From assembly GCF_007994225.1 (NCBI RefSeq), contig NZ_VLLL01000005.1:1969142-2033141 (forward strand): a stretch of DNA of 64,000 bases, in the 5' to 3' direction. The position numbers and the translations under genes were made by a program. Source of the DNA: Stackebrandtia albiflava. Lineage in GTDB: Bacteria > Actinomycetota > Actinomycetes > Mycobacteriales > Micromonosporaceae. Positions 7,852-15,727 of this stretch are shown here, in pieces; position 1 is the first letter of the stretch; every line of letters begins with the position of its first letter. The notes under the pieces are model-generated. The model saw nothing but the letters and a program-made list of their open reading frames with translations. It was not told the origin of the DNA and made no database searches.

Positions 7852-8671
7852 GTCCCGGTGTGTCCTCGAAGGTGACCGGCGCGTCGAACGCGGCGCGCCG
7901 GGCCGCCCGCCGCAGCACCGCCAGCACGGCGGGGCCCGCCAGCAGGATCGCCACCAGATTCGTGACCGCGCGCCCGGTGTCCCAGCCGAAGGTGGAGGTG
8001 GTCAGGGTGAAGACCGCGAACCGGTGCAGGTTCTCCACCACCGGCGCGCCCGGAACGAAGGACAACTGGGTGTCGACGCCCGCGGTGAACGGCCAGAACC
8101 ACATGTTCATCACGAAACCGAAGGCGTAGGCGGCCACCACCCCGTACCCGGCGAGCATCGCGATCTCCGCCCTGCCAGTGACCCGTTTCGGCAGCAGTCC
8201 GGCGCCCAGGCCGATCCAGGCCGAGGACACCATCTGGAACGGCAGCCACGGCCCCACCCCGGCCGTGAGCAACGCCGAGGCGAACAACGAGACCGCGCCC
8301 AGTACGAACCCGAAGCCCGCGCCGAAGACCCGGCCCGCCAACACCAACAGGAAGAACACCGTCTCGATGCCGGCGGTGCCGGCGCCCAGCGGGCGCAAGG
8401 CCGCGTTGACGGCCGCCAACACCCCCAGCATCGCCAGCGCCTTGGGATCGATGCCGCCCGAGGAGATCTCGGCCAGCACGATCGCCAACAACACCGGCAT
8501 CACCAGGACGAAGAGAAGCGGCGCGTCGGCCGAGTGCGCCACGGCCTCCGGCTCCGGGGCGACGAACAGCGGCCAGAAGAACATCACCACGCCCGCCAGT
8601 CCGGCGAGCACCAGGATCACCGAGGTACGCGGCCGGATCCCGATCACCGCGCGGACACCGACGGAGGTCAC
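7736..8671 (-). CDS. ECF transporter S component, probable cobalamin-specific subunit
   Basis: 311 aa, about eight hydrophobic segments. It ends the riboswitch-controlled operon and starts at GTG 8671, overlapping the stop of the ATPase gene (GTGA). The central part (LGAGTAGIETVFFLLVLAG, RVFGAGFGFVLGAVSLFASA, GVGPWLPFQMVSSAWIG) looks like the CbrT/ECF S family. Some extra N-terminal helices precede the six-helix core. Specificity for cobalamin is inferred from the upstream cobalamin riboswitch and the intrinsic-factor-like partners, not from binding residues. The last ~40 codons are low-complexity and antisense to the DHFR gene, so the natural C-terminus may be functionally earlier. Confidence 0.85.
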   Translation of the reverse strand: MTSVGVRAVIGIRPRTSVILVLAGLAGVVMFFWPLFVAPEPEAVAHSADAPLLFVLVMPVLLAIVLAEISSGGIDPKALAMLGVLAAVNAALRPLGAGTAGIETVFFLLVLAGRVFGAGFGFVLGAVSLFASALLTAGVGPWLPFQMVSSAWIGLGAGLLPKRVTGRAEIAMLAGYGVVAAYAFGFVMNMWFWPFTAGVDTQLSFVPGAPVVENLHRFAVFTLTTSTFGWDTGRAVTNLVAILLAGPAVLAVLRRAARRAAFDAPVTFEDTPGLTSSGSGSRGRRWRTPAPGTASTATPGTDRRTAGCPRR

Positions 8672-10284
8672 GCCACGACCTCCGAGTCGGACAGGGCCGC
8701 CTCGACCTGCGCGACGGTCAACCACTGCTGCGGAGCCATGACCTTGGCCACCTGCGGCGCGAACGCCGGGGAGGACGTGACGATCCGCGCGGTCGGCCCG
8801 TCGGCGACGAACTCGCCCTCCGCCATGACGACGACCCGGTCGGCGACCGCGGCGGCGAACTCCACGTCGTGGGTCGCGACCACCACCGCGCGCCCCTCGT
8901 CGGCCAACCGGCGCACCACCGTACGGAAACGCTCCTTGGCGTGATGGTCGAGCCCCCGGGTGGGTTCGTCCAGCAACATCACTCCGGGCGCGGCGGCGAG
9001 CTGCACCGCCAGCACCAGGGCGAGCCGCTGTCCCTCCGACAGGTCCCGGGGATGCCGCGCGTCGGGAACGCCCGGCGCCAGGGTGTCGAGCAGCGCTCGG
9101 CACGTCCCCGGCGGCACCCGCGATTCACGGTCGCACTGGCGGCATTCGGCGGCCACCGTGTCCAGGTACAGCAGGTCGGACGCGGTCTGCGGCACGAGAC
9201 CGACGAGTGCGCGCGCCCCGGCCGCGCTCACCCCGCCGGGGTCCACACCGGCGACGTCGACCACACCGGACGCGCGGGTTCCGGAGCCCTGCAACGCCCA
9301 CAACAGCGAGGACTTCCCCGAACCGTTGCGGCCCATGAGCGCCGTGACCCGACCGCCCGGCAGGTCCAGGTCGACGCCCCGGACGGCGATGTCCCGTCCA
9401 TAGGAGACCGTCAGTCCCCGTGCCCTCAACACGGGCGTCGCGTCGTTCGCCGGTCGCGGCGGTGGGCGCCGCCCGGCCAGCCGTTCCCGCAGTTCGGTCG
9501 CGCGCCTGCGCGCGTCGCGTACCGACAGGGGCAGCGGGTCCCAACCGGCCGCACGGCCCAGGCGCACCACCGGCGGCGCCACGTCGCTGTGCCGCATCAT
9601 GTCGGCGGGTTCACCGGACACCACGGTCCCGTCTCCGGGCAGGTGCAACAGGCGGTCGGCGTACTGCAGCACCCGCTCCACCCGGTGTTCGGCGACGACC
9701 ACGGTTGTCCCCAGATCGTGCACCAGCCGCAGCAGAGCGCCGAGCACGTCCTCCGCCGCGGTCGGATCCAACGCGGAGGTCGGCTCGTCGAGGACCAGGA
9801 CGGCGGGATGGTTCGTCAGCACCGCGCCGATCGCGACCCGTTGCTGCTGCCCACCGGACAACGTCCGTAGTGGACGATTCCGGAGTTCCGCGATGCCGAG
9901 CAGGTCCAGGGTCTCCTCCACCCGTTTGCGCATCACCTCGGCCGCCAGGCCGCGCTGTTCCATGCCGTACGCCAACTCCTCCTCGACCGTGTCGGTCACG
10001 AAACCCGCGAGGGGATCCTGACCCACCACGCCGACGACCTCGGCGAACTCCTGCAGTGGCAGACGCGCCGTGTCCAGCCCGCCGACCGTGACGCGGCCTC
10101 GCAACCGCCCGCCGGTGAAGCGCGGAACCAGGCCGTTGACCGCTCCCAGCAGAGTGGACTTGCCGACACCGGTGCGTCCGGTCACCAGGCACAGCTCCCC
10201 CTCCGGGATGTGCAGGTCGACGTCGCGCAGTGCGTCGGAGTCGGCTCCGTCGTATCGGAACGACACCTTCTCGAACCGGATCAC
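8668..10284 (-). CDS. ECF transporter fused double ATPase (EcfA-EcfA', CbiO-like)
   Basis: 538 aa with two ABC ATPase domains in one chain. Domain 1 has Walker A GRTGVGKST (36-44), signature LSGGQQQRVAIG, Walker B VLVLDEPTSALDP and an AEHR switch His. Domain 2 has Walker A GRNGSGKSS, Walker B VMLLDEPTRGLDH, a switch THD, and a degenerate signature LSEGQ in place of LSGGQ. It powers the ECF importer together with the T and S components. GTG 10284 overlaps the EcfT stop codon (GTGA), and its own stop overlaps the S-component start, so the genes are translationally coupled. The operon is controlled by the cobalamin riboswitch at 13767-13935. Confidence 0.93.
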   Translation of the reverse strand: MIRFEKVSFRYDGADSDALRDVDLHIPEGELCLVTGRTGVGKSTLLGAVNGLVPRFTGGRLRGRVTVGGLDTARLPLQEFAEVVGVVGQDPLAGFVTDTVEEELAYGMEQRGLAAEVMRKRVEETLDLLGIAELRNRPLRTLSGGQQQRVAIGAVLTNHPAVLVLDEPTSALDPTAAEDVLGALLRLVHDLGTTVVVAEHRVERVLQYADRLLHLPGDGTVVSGEPADMMRHSDVAPPVVRLGRAAGWDPLPLSVRDARRRATELRERLAGRRPPPRPANDATPVLRARGLTVSYGRDIAVRGVDLDLPGGRVTALMGRNGSGKSSLLWALQGSGTRASGVVDVAGVDPGGVSAAGARALVGLVPQTASDLLYLDTVAAECRQCDRESRVPPGTCRALLDTLAPGVPDARHPRDLSEGQRLALVLAVQLAAAPGVMLLDEPTRGLDHHAKERFRTVVRRLADEGRAVVVATHDVEFAAAVADRVVVMAEGEFVADGPTARIVTSSPAFAPQVAKVMAPQQWLTVAQVEAALSDSEVVA

Positions 10285-11441
10285 GCGACGGACTCCCTCG
10301 GTGCGGTGGTGGCCGGTCGCGCGGCGGCCGCCGGCGCGACGTCGATGGTCGTGACCGGCGGAGGCGCCAGCCAGGCGGGCAGCACGCCCGACAGGATCGC
10401 CACCACCGGCAGCACGGTGACCTCCGGCCAGGTCAGCGGGCTCAACGTCGGATACAGGTCGGCGGGGTCCACCCGCGTGGAGAGGAACATGAGCCCTCCG
10501 GTGGCGAGTCCACTGGCGACGACGGCGAACTCGGCCGCCCGCCATCGATCCGGGCGGTATCGGCTACGCCCGACCCGGCGGCCCCCCAGCAGGAGGCCCA
10601 CGACCGCCACGGCCAGGCCGCCCACCAACATCGGGAAGCCCAGATAGCGGGGTGTCGAACCGTCCATGACCCCGTACATGCCCGCGCAGACTCCCAACAT
10701 GCCGAGGATCACCAGTCCGCCGGTCAGCAACCGGGCCCGCGCCGGAAGCGGGCCGGTGCGGCCGTACCCCCGCGAGGCCATCGCGGCCGCCAGCGCGAGT
10801 GAGCGGTTGAGGGCGTCCTCCAAGACCGGGATGAGGATGCCCCGCAGCGCCCGCAGTCCGCGTTGCCGCCCCGCGCGCAGCCGGCGCGCGCGCCGCACCC
10901 GCAACACGCTCTCGACCAGTTGCGGCGCGACACTCAACGCCACCACGACGGCCGTCCCCACCTCGTAGAGCGCACCCGGGAGCGCCTTGAGCAGCCGTTT
11001 CGGGTTCGCCAGGGCGTTCGCGGCCCCCACACACACCAACATGGTGGCCAGCCGGAGACCGTCGTAGAACCCGCCGAGCAGTTGCTCGACCGCGACCGGA
11101 CCGAACAGTCGGATACCGGCCGCCCACTCCGGCAGCGGGATCTGCGGGAGCGTGAACAGGATGACGTCGCCCTGTCCCCCGCCGAAGACGATGCGGAACA
11201 CGACGCGCATCGCGATGATCACGCCGCCCACGATCAGGTACATCCGGAAGGCCAGCGCCCAGGGAGCGTCACCGCGCCGCCGGGCCACCACGAACCCGCA
11301 CACCGCCAGGATCAGCAGCAGCAACAGCGGATTGGTGGTGCGGCCGGCGGCTGTCGCCAGTCCGATCGCCCACAGCCACCACGCGCCGGGGTGAAGGGCA
11401 CGCGGCAGCCGAGTGTGTCGAAGGCCGGTCGGCGGCCGCAT
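10281..11441 (-). CDS. ECF transporter T component (CbiQ/EcfT family)
   Basis: 386 aa membrane scaffold linking the ATPases to the S component. Several N-terminal helices precede a cytoplasmic coupling region with AMASRGYGRTG, the A-x-x-R-G motif that docks into the ATPase. Further helices follow, more than the usual five or six. ATG 11441 is chosen because the hydrophobic domain follows it; a TTG at 11492 is possible. Its first ~130 nt overlap, in another frame, the 3' end of the DUF4430 gene. The stop overlaps the ATPase GTG. Confidence 0.9.
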   Translation of the reverse strand: MRPPTGLRHTRLPRALHPGAWWLWAIGLATAAGRTTNPLLLLLILAVCGFVVARRRGDAPWALAFRMYLIVGGVIIAMRVVFRIVFGGGQGDVILFTLPQIPLPEWAAGIRLFGPVAVEQLLGGFYDGLRLATMLVCVGAANALANPKRLLKALPGALYEVGTAVVVALSVAPQLVESVLRVRRARRLRAGRQRGLRALRGILIPVLEDALNRSLALAAAMASRGYGRTGPLPARARLLTGGLVILGMLGVCAGMYGVMDGSTPRYLGFPMLVGGLAVAVVGLLLGGRRVGRSRYRPDRWRAAEFAVVASGLATGGLMFLSTRVDPADLYPTLSPLTWPEVTVLPVVAILSGVLPAWLAPPPVTTIDVAPAAAARPATTAPRESVA

Positions 11442-12334
11442 AAGGCCGCGTCGGCCCTCTGCCGCGACCGGCGGCGCCAGCCGACCACGCAACTGCCGGC
11501 GATCAGGGCGGCGATACCGCCCAGGGCGACCAGAGTGGACGTGGGGACACCGGACGCACCCGACTCCGCCGAGGTGTTGCGCATGTCGTCGTCGCCGCCC
11601 GTCCAGCCGGGCGCCTCGGTGGGAGACACCTCGGTGCCGGGCAGCGGCGCGTCCGACGGCGGGTCGTCGGCGGTGGTGGTCTCCTCCTCCGTCGGCGTGT
11701 CCTCGCCGGAGCCCGCGGAATCTCCGTCGCCGTGGTCCTCGGTGCCGTCCCCGGCGGGGCCGCCCGTGGTGCCCGCGTCGTCACCGGAATCCGGTGCGGC
11801 GGGACGGACCGGGTCGATCCGAGGCGGCGGGTTCGTCGTCTCGTTCTTGTCCTTGGAGAACGACCAGCCCTCGAAGCTGCCCGGCGGCGGCTTCCGGTTC
11901 GTCACGCCCCATCGGCTGTACGACCAGTCGCCACCGTCGGGAGAGTGCCAGTACGCCCAGTACGCGGTGGCGGGCGGGGTGTCGATACAGGACTCCTCGG
12001 CGGGTCCCGGCTTACCCTCGATGCGACAGATGAAGGCCTCACCCCAGCGGTTGGTGCCGGTGATCTGGATGCCCGCGTTCTTCAGCGCCGTCAGACCGGT
12101 CGCCTGGTCGCCCGGGGCGCAGCGGATGACGACGTCACCCCCGAGCTCCTGGAAGTCGACGACGACGGTCACCCCGTTCGCGTCGGGGCAGTAGCCGGGG
12201 GTTCCCCGGCCGTGATCGATGGCGTACGCGGCCGACGACGTCACCGGGCCGACGGCCACCAGCAGGCCGAACACGAGGACGAGTGCGGCACCGGCCGCGC
12301 GCGGAATGCGACCGAGTCGGCGTGAAGCGATCAT
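11312..12334 (-). CDS. Membrane-anchored DUF4430 protein (intrinsic-factor/transcobalamin beta-domain-like)
   Basis: 340 aa. A signal peptide (residues ~1-38) is followed by a DUF4430-type domain (about 50-150) with VTVVVDFQELGGDVVIRC, GLTALKNAGIQI, a Cys pair around GEAFICRIEG/EESCIDTPP, and AYWAYWHSPDGGDWSYS, the aromatic strand typical of this domain. A long acidic Pro/Thr/Ser/Asp stalk precedes a TM helix (~264-286) and a basic stop-transfer RRRSRQR. In animal B12 carriers this domain caps the vitamin beneath an alpha/alpha toroid. The ATG at 12334 overlaps the toroid gene's stop (ATGA). The cytoplasmic tail (54 residues, ending in four Cys) is encoded over the start of the EcfT gene. Confidence 0.88.
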   Translation of the reverse strand: MIASRRLGRIPRAAGAALVLVFGLLVAVGPVTSSAAYAIDHGRGTPGYCPDANGVTVVVDFQELGGDVVIRCAPGDQATGLTALKNAGIQITGTNRWGEAFICRIEGKPGPAEESCIDTPPATAYWAYWHSPDGGDWSYSRWGVTNRKPPPGSFEGWSFSKDKNETTNPPPRIDPVRPAAPDSGDDAGTTGGPAGDGTEDHGDGDSAGSGEDTPTEEETTTADDPPSDAPLPGTEVSPTEAPGWTGGDDDMRNTSAESGASGVPTSTLVALGGIAALIAGSCVVGWRRRSRQRADAALCGRRPAFDTLGCRVPFTPARGGCGRSDWRQPPAAPPIRCCCC

Positions 12335-13671
12335 CGGGTGGTCTCCTCACGACGGGTGATGTACAGGGTGACGACGCCCAGGACCAGCAGCGCCGCCCCG
12401 GTGCCGAAGACCGTCGCCACGGGGGAGCCCGTGACGGGCAGGGTGCCGCGTGGTGGCCCGGCCGCAGAGTCCTTCGGCGGGCCGGAGAGGTCGCCCGGCG
12501 GATCGCCGTCGCCCGGGTCGGTGCCGGGTCCGGGGTCCACGGTTCCGATGTCGCCCAACGAGACCCGGCTCAGCGCGAGCATCGCCTGCGCCGTCGCGCG
12601 CCGCCACTGGTCGCGCTGGAACACCGGGATGCCCTCTGCCCGCGCGGCGGCGAGCGAGTCGCCGTTGTAGGCGATGGTGCCGGCCTCCGCCGAGGCGGCC
12701 CCGGCGTCGTCGGCGGTGATCTGGTGCGCCGCCACCCATGCCGCGGCCTCGGCGGCCGCCTCGTCGTGTCCGGTGGCGGCGAGGGCCTGACCCGCCAGGC
12801 CGGTGCTGTTGGTGTTGGGTGCGGCCGTCGGACCCGAACCACCGAACGAACCGTCGTCGTGCTGGATGCCGAGCAACCACTCGGCGCCGAGGGCCGCACC
12901 TTCGGCGGCGCCGGCGGAGGAGTCGTGCGCGGCGGCCGACAGCAGCGCCTGAACGGCCATTGCGGTGGAGTCGGGGTCGAGGACGGCCGAGCCGCCCTGC
13001 GAGTCACAGTCGCCACCGACGGTGCCGCCCCCGAACGCGTACGGGTAGAGGCGGAACCCGCCGGAGGAGCACTGCTGGTCGAGCAGGAAGTCGACGGCCT
13101 CCTGCGGAACCCCGCCACTGCGCGCGAGTCCCGCCACCGCCAGCGACTGGGCGAAGGTGTTGCTGCCGTCGACCGAGGGCGCGAACACCTCGTCCTTGAC
13201 CCGGCCGTGTTCCGGGCCCAGTTCCGGCCCGGCGATCAGGTCGAGGGTCTCCCGGCGCAGGTCGTACTCTCCGAACGCCTCGGGGTCGGAACCGGTGATG
13301 ACGGCGGCGTACAGCAGTTTCGCGGTGGCGCCGGCGATCCGCTGCCCCGGTTCGCTCCAGGCGTCGAGGCTGTTGTAGTCGCGCACGTGGACCTTCAACG
13401 TCTCGGTGATCAGGTCGATCGTGCGCTGGTCTCCCCCGGCGGCCTCCAGGCCGATGAGGGCGTCCACGGTGAGGCCCCAGTCCGGGGTGCCGATCATTCC
13501 GGGGACTCCACCGGTGGTGGGGTCGACCTCGCCGGCCAGCCAGGCGGCGGCGGACGCGGCCTCGGCGTCGAGGGGTTCGGCGTGGGCGGGGGCGGCGAAG
13601 GTCGCCGCGACGGCGGCGGCCACGACGGCGAGGGCCGCCGTCCTCCGGGCGAGGAGTGGGGCACGGACCAT
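12331..13671 (-). CDS. Surface-anchored alpha/alpha-toroid protein (prenyltransferase/squalene oxidase-like repeats, LPXTG type)
   Basis: 446 aa. A signal peptide (MVRAPLLARRTAALAV, cleaved near AHA-EP) is followed by repeated helical-hairpin motifs of the alpha6/alpha6 toroid: PGMIGTPDWGLTVDALIGLE, SNTFAQSLAVAGLARSGG, DSTAMAVQALLSAA and WLLGIQHDDGSFGGSG. A Pro/Gly/Asp linker leads to a sorting signal at residue 411: LPVTG, a hydrophobic helix and a basic tail RREETTR. This predicts sortase attachment to peptidoglycan. The fold matches the alpha-domain of intrinsic factor/transcobalamin rather than a terpene enzyme, because the protein is exported and sits in a B12-riboswitch operon. ATG 13671 has AAAGGA 6 nt upstream. 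It is the first gene of the operon. Confidence 0.9.
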   Translation of the reverse strand: MVRAPLLARRTAALAVVAAAVAATFAAPAHAEPLDAEAASAAAWLAGEVDPTTGGVPGMIGTPDWGLTVDALIGLEAAGGDQRTIDLITETLKVHVRDYNSLDAWSEPGQRIAGATAKLLYAAVITGSDPEAFGEYDLRRETLDLIAGPELGPEHGRVKDEVFAPSVDGSNTFAQSLAVAGLARSGGVPQEAVDFLLDQQCSSGGFRLYPYAFGGGTVGGDCDSQGGSAVLDPDSTAMAVQALLSAAAHDSSAGAAEGAALGAEWLLGIQHDDGSFGGSGPTAAPNTNSTGLAGQALAATGHDEAAAEAAAWVAAHQITADDAGAASAEAGTIAYNGDSLAAARAEGIPVFQRDQWRRATAQAMLALSRVSLGDIGTVDPGPGTDPGDGDPPGDLSGPPKDSAAGPPRGTLPVTGSPVATVFGTGAALLVLGVVTLYITRREETTR

Positions 13672-13733
13672 GGGGGTCCTTTCGGGGCGAGCGCGCGGCG
13701 CCGACCCCTGGCGAACACCGAAGAATCGAAAAG

Positions 13734-13766
13734 CCCCAATGCATTCACGTGGTGAATGCGTCGGGG
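13734..13766 (-). terminator. Riboswitch expression-platform terminator
   Basis: On the minus strand: CCCC, GAC, GCATTCAC, loop CAC, GTGAATGC, ATT, GGGG, followed by CTTTTC. This is an intrinsic-terminator-like hairpin between the cobalamin riboswitch and the toroid gene, 63 nt before its ATG. It is one of the few hairpins in the window with a U-run. Confidence 0.75.
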
Positions 13767-13935
13767 CCGGCCGGTTCGGACGTTCGCCGGGCTCCGCGCT
13801 GCAGACCATGACAGTGGAAGCGGTCACGTCGCACGTCAGGCATTCCGGCTCGCGGCTCACGCCACTCACGGTTGCAGGTCAGCGCCGGATTCCCACCGGC
13901 TTCCCCTGTGCGTGCGATGATTCGGTTGTGAGGGT
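13767..13935 (-). ncRNA. Cobalamin (B12) riboswitch
   Basis: The minus strand contains the hallmark B12-element core GGGGAAGCCGGTGgGAATCC, then CGGCGCTGACCTGCAACCGTGA, followed by the GAGCCGGAATGCCTGACGTGC region (variant of the GCCAGGAnACCTGCC box). A terminator hairpin ends it. It precedes the toroid/DUF4430/ECF operon, so adenosylcobalamin is expected to switch the whole operon off. Ends are approximate. Confidence 0.92.
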
Positions 13936-14123
13936 CGGGTGACCCTGATGGCAGGATAGCCGCTACCGGAAGGGCGCACCAGCCCCCGGACCGCGACGAA
14001 GAACACAGGAGCCGCGGCGATCATCCATGATGGAGTCACATCGGGCGGCCGGCGTTCGCATCCGGATTCCCTCCCCCCGCCGACGATCCGCGTGATCTCC
14101 GCGCGAATCCGTTACGGTGAGGC

Positions 14124-14867
14124 GTGACGATCGACTCCCCCACGTCGGCACCGCCCGCGCCGCATCGCACCCACCCGATACGGGAACTGTGGCCGCCGCT
14201 GGTCGCCGGAATCCTGATCGGCGCCATCCTGGTCGCCGAGATCGGTTTCCTCCTCGTCCCGGCGCTCCAACCCGAGACCGGCAGGATGTCGCCGGCCCTG
14301 GAACAGGAACACGTACCACTGGAATACGTGATCGTGGACGACTCGGAATGGCTCATGCATCCCGGCACCCGGTGCGCGTGGCCCCGGCTCGGTTCCCCCT
14401 GGGAGGACGTCACGAGCGACTGGGATCACCCCGAGTACCACAACATGGGTGGACAGATCATCACGTTGAGCGACAACTGGGGAGCCACCTTCCTCGTCGG
14501 CCAGCTCAACAAGGAGTACGTCGGGTACTCCGGTCCGGACGACCTCAAGGACGCCAACGAGGACCAGGTCGACCACAAGATCGAGAACTACTACCACGAC
14601 AGCGACGGCAATCCGCTCAACCCCGAGGAGAGCGACGTCGACACCTGGCGGTACGACTTCGGCGGGCACGCCGGTGTCGTCTCGGTGCGCACGCTGACCT
14701 GGGACGAACCCCAGGTCGGAGACACCTCCGAACTCCTGATCAACGCGGTGATCGACGTCGACGGCGACCGCGCGGTCGGGGTGGCGATCGCCCTGCCCGC
14801 CTCCCAACAGGACCAGTACATGGTCGTCATGTCCGCGCTGTTGCAGATGCGCTTCGTCGACGCGTGA
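14124..14867 (+). CDS. Membrane-anchored extracytoplasmic protein of unknown function
   Basis: 247 aa. A short Pro-rich N-terminus is followed by one membrane helix (about 24-46, WPPLVAGILIGAILVAEIGFL) and a ~200-residue, acidic domain rich in D, E, Y and W, predicted to be outside. I see no known motif. GTG 14124 is taken as start; a TACGGT hexamer lies 7 nt upstream, so the transcript may be leaderless. It is divergent from the B12 operon, but there is no evidence of a functional link. Confidence 0.8.
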   Translation: MTIDSPTSAPPAPHRTHPIRELWPPLVAGILIGAILVAEIGFLLVPALQPETGRMSPALEQEHVPLEYVIVDDSEWLMHPGTRCAWPRLGSPWEDVTSDWDHPEYHNMGGQIITLSDNWGATFLVGQLNKEYVGYSGPDDLKDANEDQVDHKIENYYHDSDGNPLNPEESDVDTWRYDFGGHAGVVSVRTLTWDEPQVGDTSELLINAVIDVDGDRAVGVAIALPASQQDQYMVVMSALLQMRFVDA

Positions 14868-14949
14868 CCGACTCGCCGCGGTGACCGGCGGGCGGCGGCG
14901 CCCCCGCCCGCTCGGACACCGCCGCGCGGCTACGCCGAGAACGGCCGGC

Positions 14950-15420
14950 TCAACTCACCGCCTGCCTCACCAGTGCGACGATCCGCTTCTCGACGGCGGG
15001 GGTCATCGCCTTGAGGGCGTACGTCGTCGGCCACATGTCGCCGTCGTCCAGGTTCGCCGGGTCGTTGAAGCCCAGGGTCGCGTACCTCGACTTGAACTTG
15101 CCCGCGCTCTGGAAGAAGAACACCACCTTGCCGTCCCGCGCGTAGGCGGGCATCCCGTACCAGGTCTTCGGCGTGAGCTCCGGCGCCTCGGCGGTGACGA
15201 TCTCGTGGAGCCGCTGTGCCAGTTCCCGGTCGGTGCCCTCCATCTCGGCGACCTTCGCCAACAGCGTGGCCTCGCCGTCGGCCTTCGAGGCACGCGATCC
15301 CCGGCGGGCCTCCGCCTTGATCTCCTGCGCGTGCTCCTTCATGGCGGCACGTTCCTCGGCCGAGAAACCGGCGGAGGACTTCGCCGCCGTGGCCTTGCGC
15401 GTGCTCTTCTTCGCGGTCAT
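14950..15420 (-). CDS. DUF1801 domain protein (YdhG-like)
   Basis: 156 aa. A basic Lys/Ala-rich N-terminus (MTAKKSTRKATAAKSSAG) is followed by a DUF1801/YdhG domain with APELTPKTWYGMPAYARDG, KVVFFFQSAGKFKSRYATLG and a C-terminal helix VEKRIVALVRQAV. Function of the family is unknown (a small alpha/beta fold, related to frataxin-like iron chaperone YdhG by some authors). ATG 15420 has GGAGAG at good spacing; ATG 15432 is the alternative. Confidence 0.85.
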   Translation of the reverse strand: MTAKKSTRKATAAKSSAGFSAEERAAMKEHAQEIKAEARRGSRASKADGEATLLAKVAEMEGTDRELAQRLHEIVTAEAPELTPKTWYGMPAYARDGKVVFFFQSAGKFKSRYATLGFNDPANLDDGDMWPTTYALKAMTPAVEKRIVALVRQAVS

Positions 15421-15666
15421 GGTTCTCTCCATTCGTTCCGTCCGACTTCCCGACCGGGTCGTCACGATGCTAAATCCGTCCGCGACCTGCGGTTCCGGAT
15501 TCCGGATCGGTCCGCGGCCCGGTCGCCGGGGCCACGTCACCAGGTGACGCGATCCGGCGACCACCACGATTCCCGCCGTGGAGGGGTTCCGCATCCGTGC
15601 TCACCACCGAATCGACCACGGGACGTCCCACCGAGCGTCGCGGCCGTGCCGCGCCGACCTCCCGGT

Positions 15667-15697
15667 TTGCGTTGGAGTGCACTCCAGCGCCTAGCGT
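15667..15697 (+). promoter_or_regulatory. MerR-type promoter/operator upstream of aldo/keto reductase
   Basis: TTGCGT (15667-15672) and TAGCGT (15692-15697) are separated by 19 bp. The spacer holds a perfect 12-bp palindrome GGAGTGCACTCC (15674-15685). An over-long spacer with a central dyad is the signature of promoters activated by MerR-family regulators. No MerR gene is in the window. Confidence 0.6.
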
Positions 15698-15727
15698 CGT
15701 GCCGTATCACGAGAGATGGAGAAGCGC

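Noticed and set aside
12331-13671. Terpene cyclase/squalene synthase-type enzyme assignment
   Set aside because: The toroid repeats alone suggest this, but there is an export signal, a wall-sorting signal and a B12 riboswitch operon. A cytosolic terpene enzyme is unlikely.
12331-13869. Extended start of the toroid protein (512 aa)
   Set aside because: The extra 66 codons lie over the cobalamin riboswitch and terminator. ATG 13671 has the ribosome site and the signal peptide.
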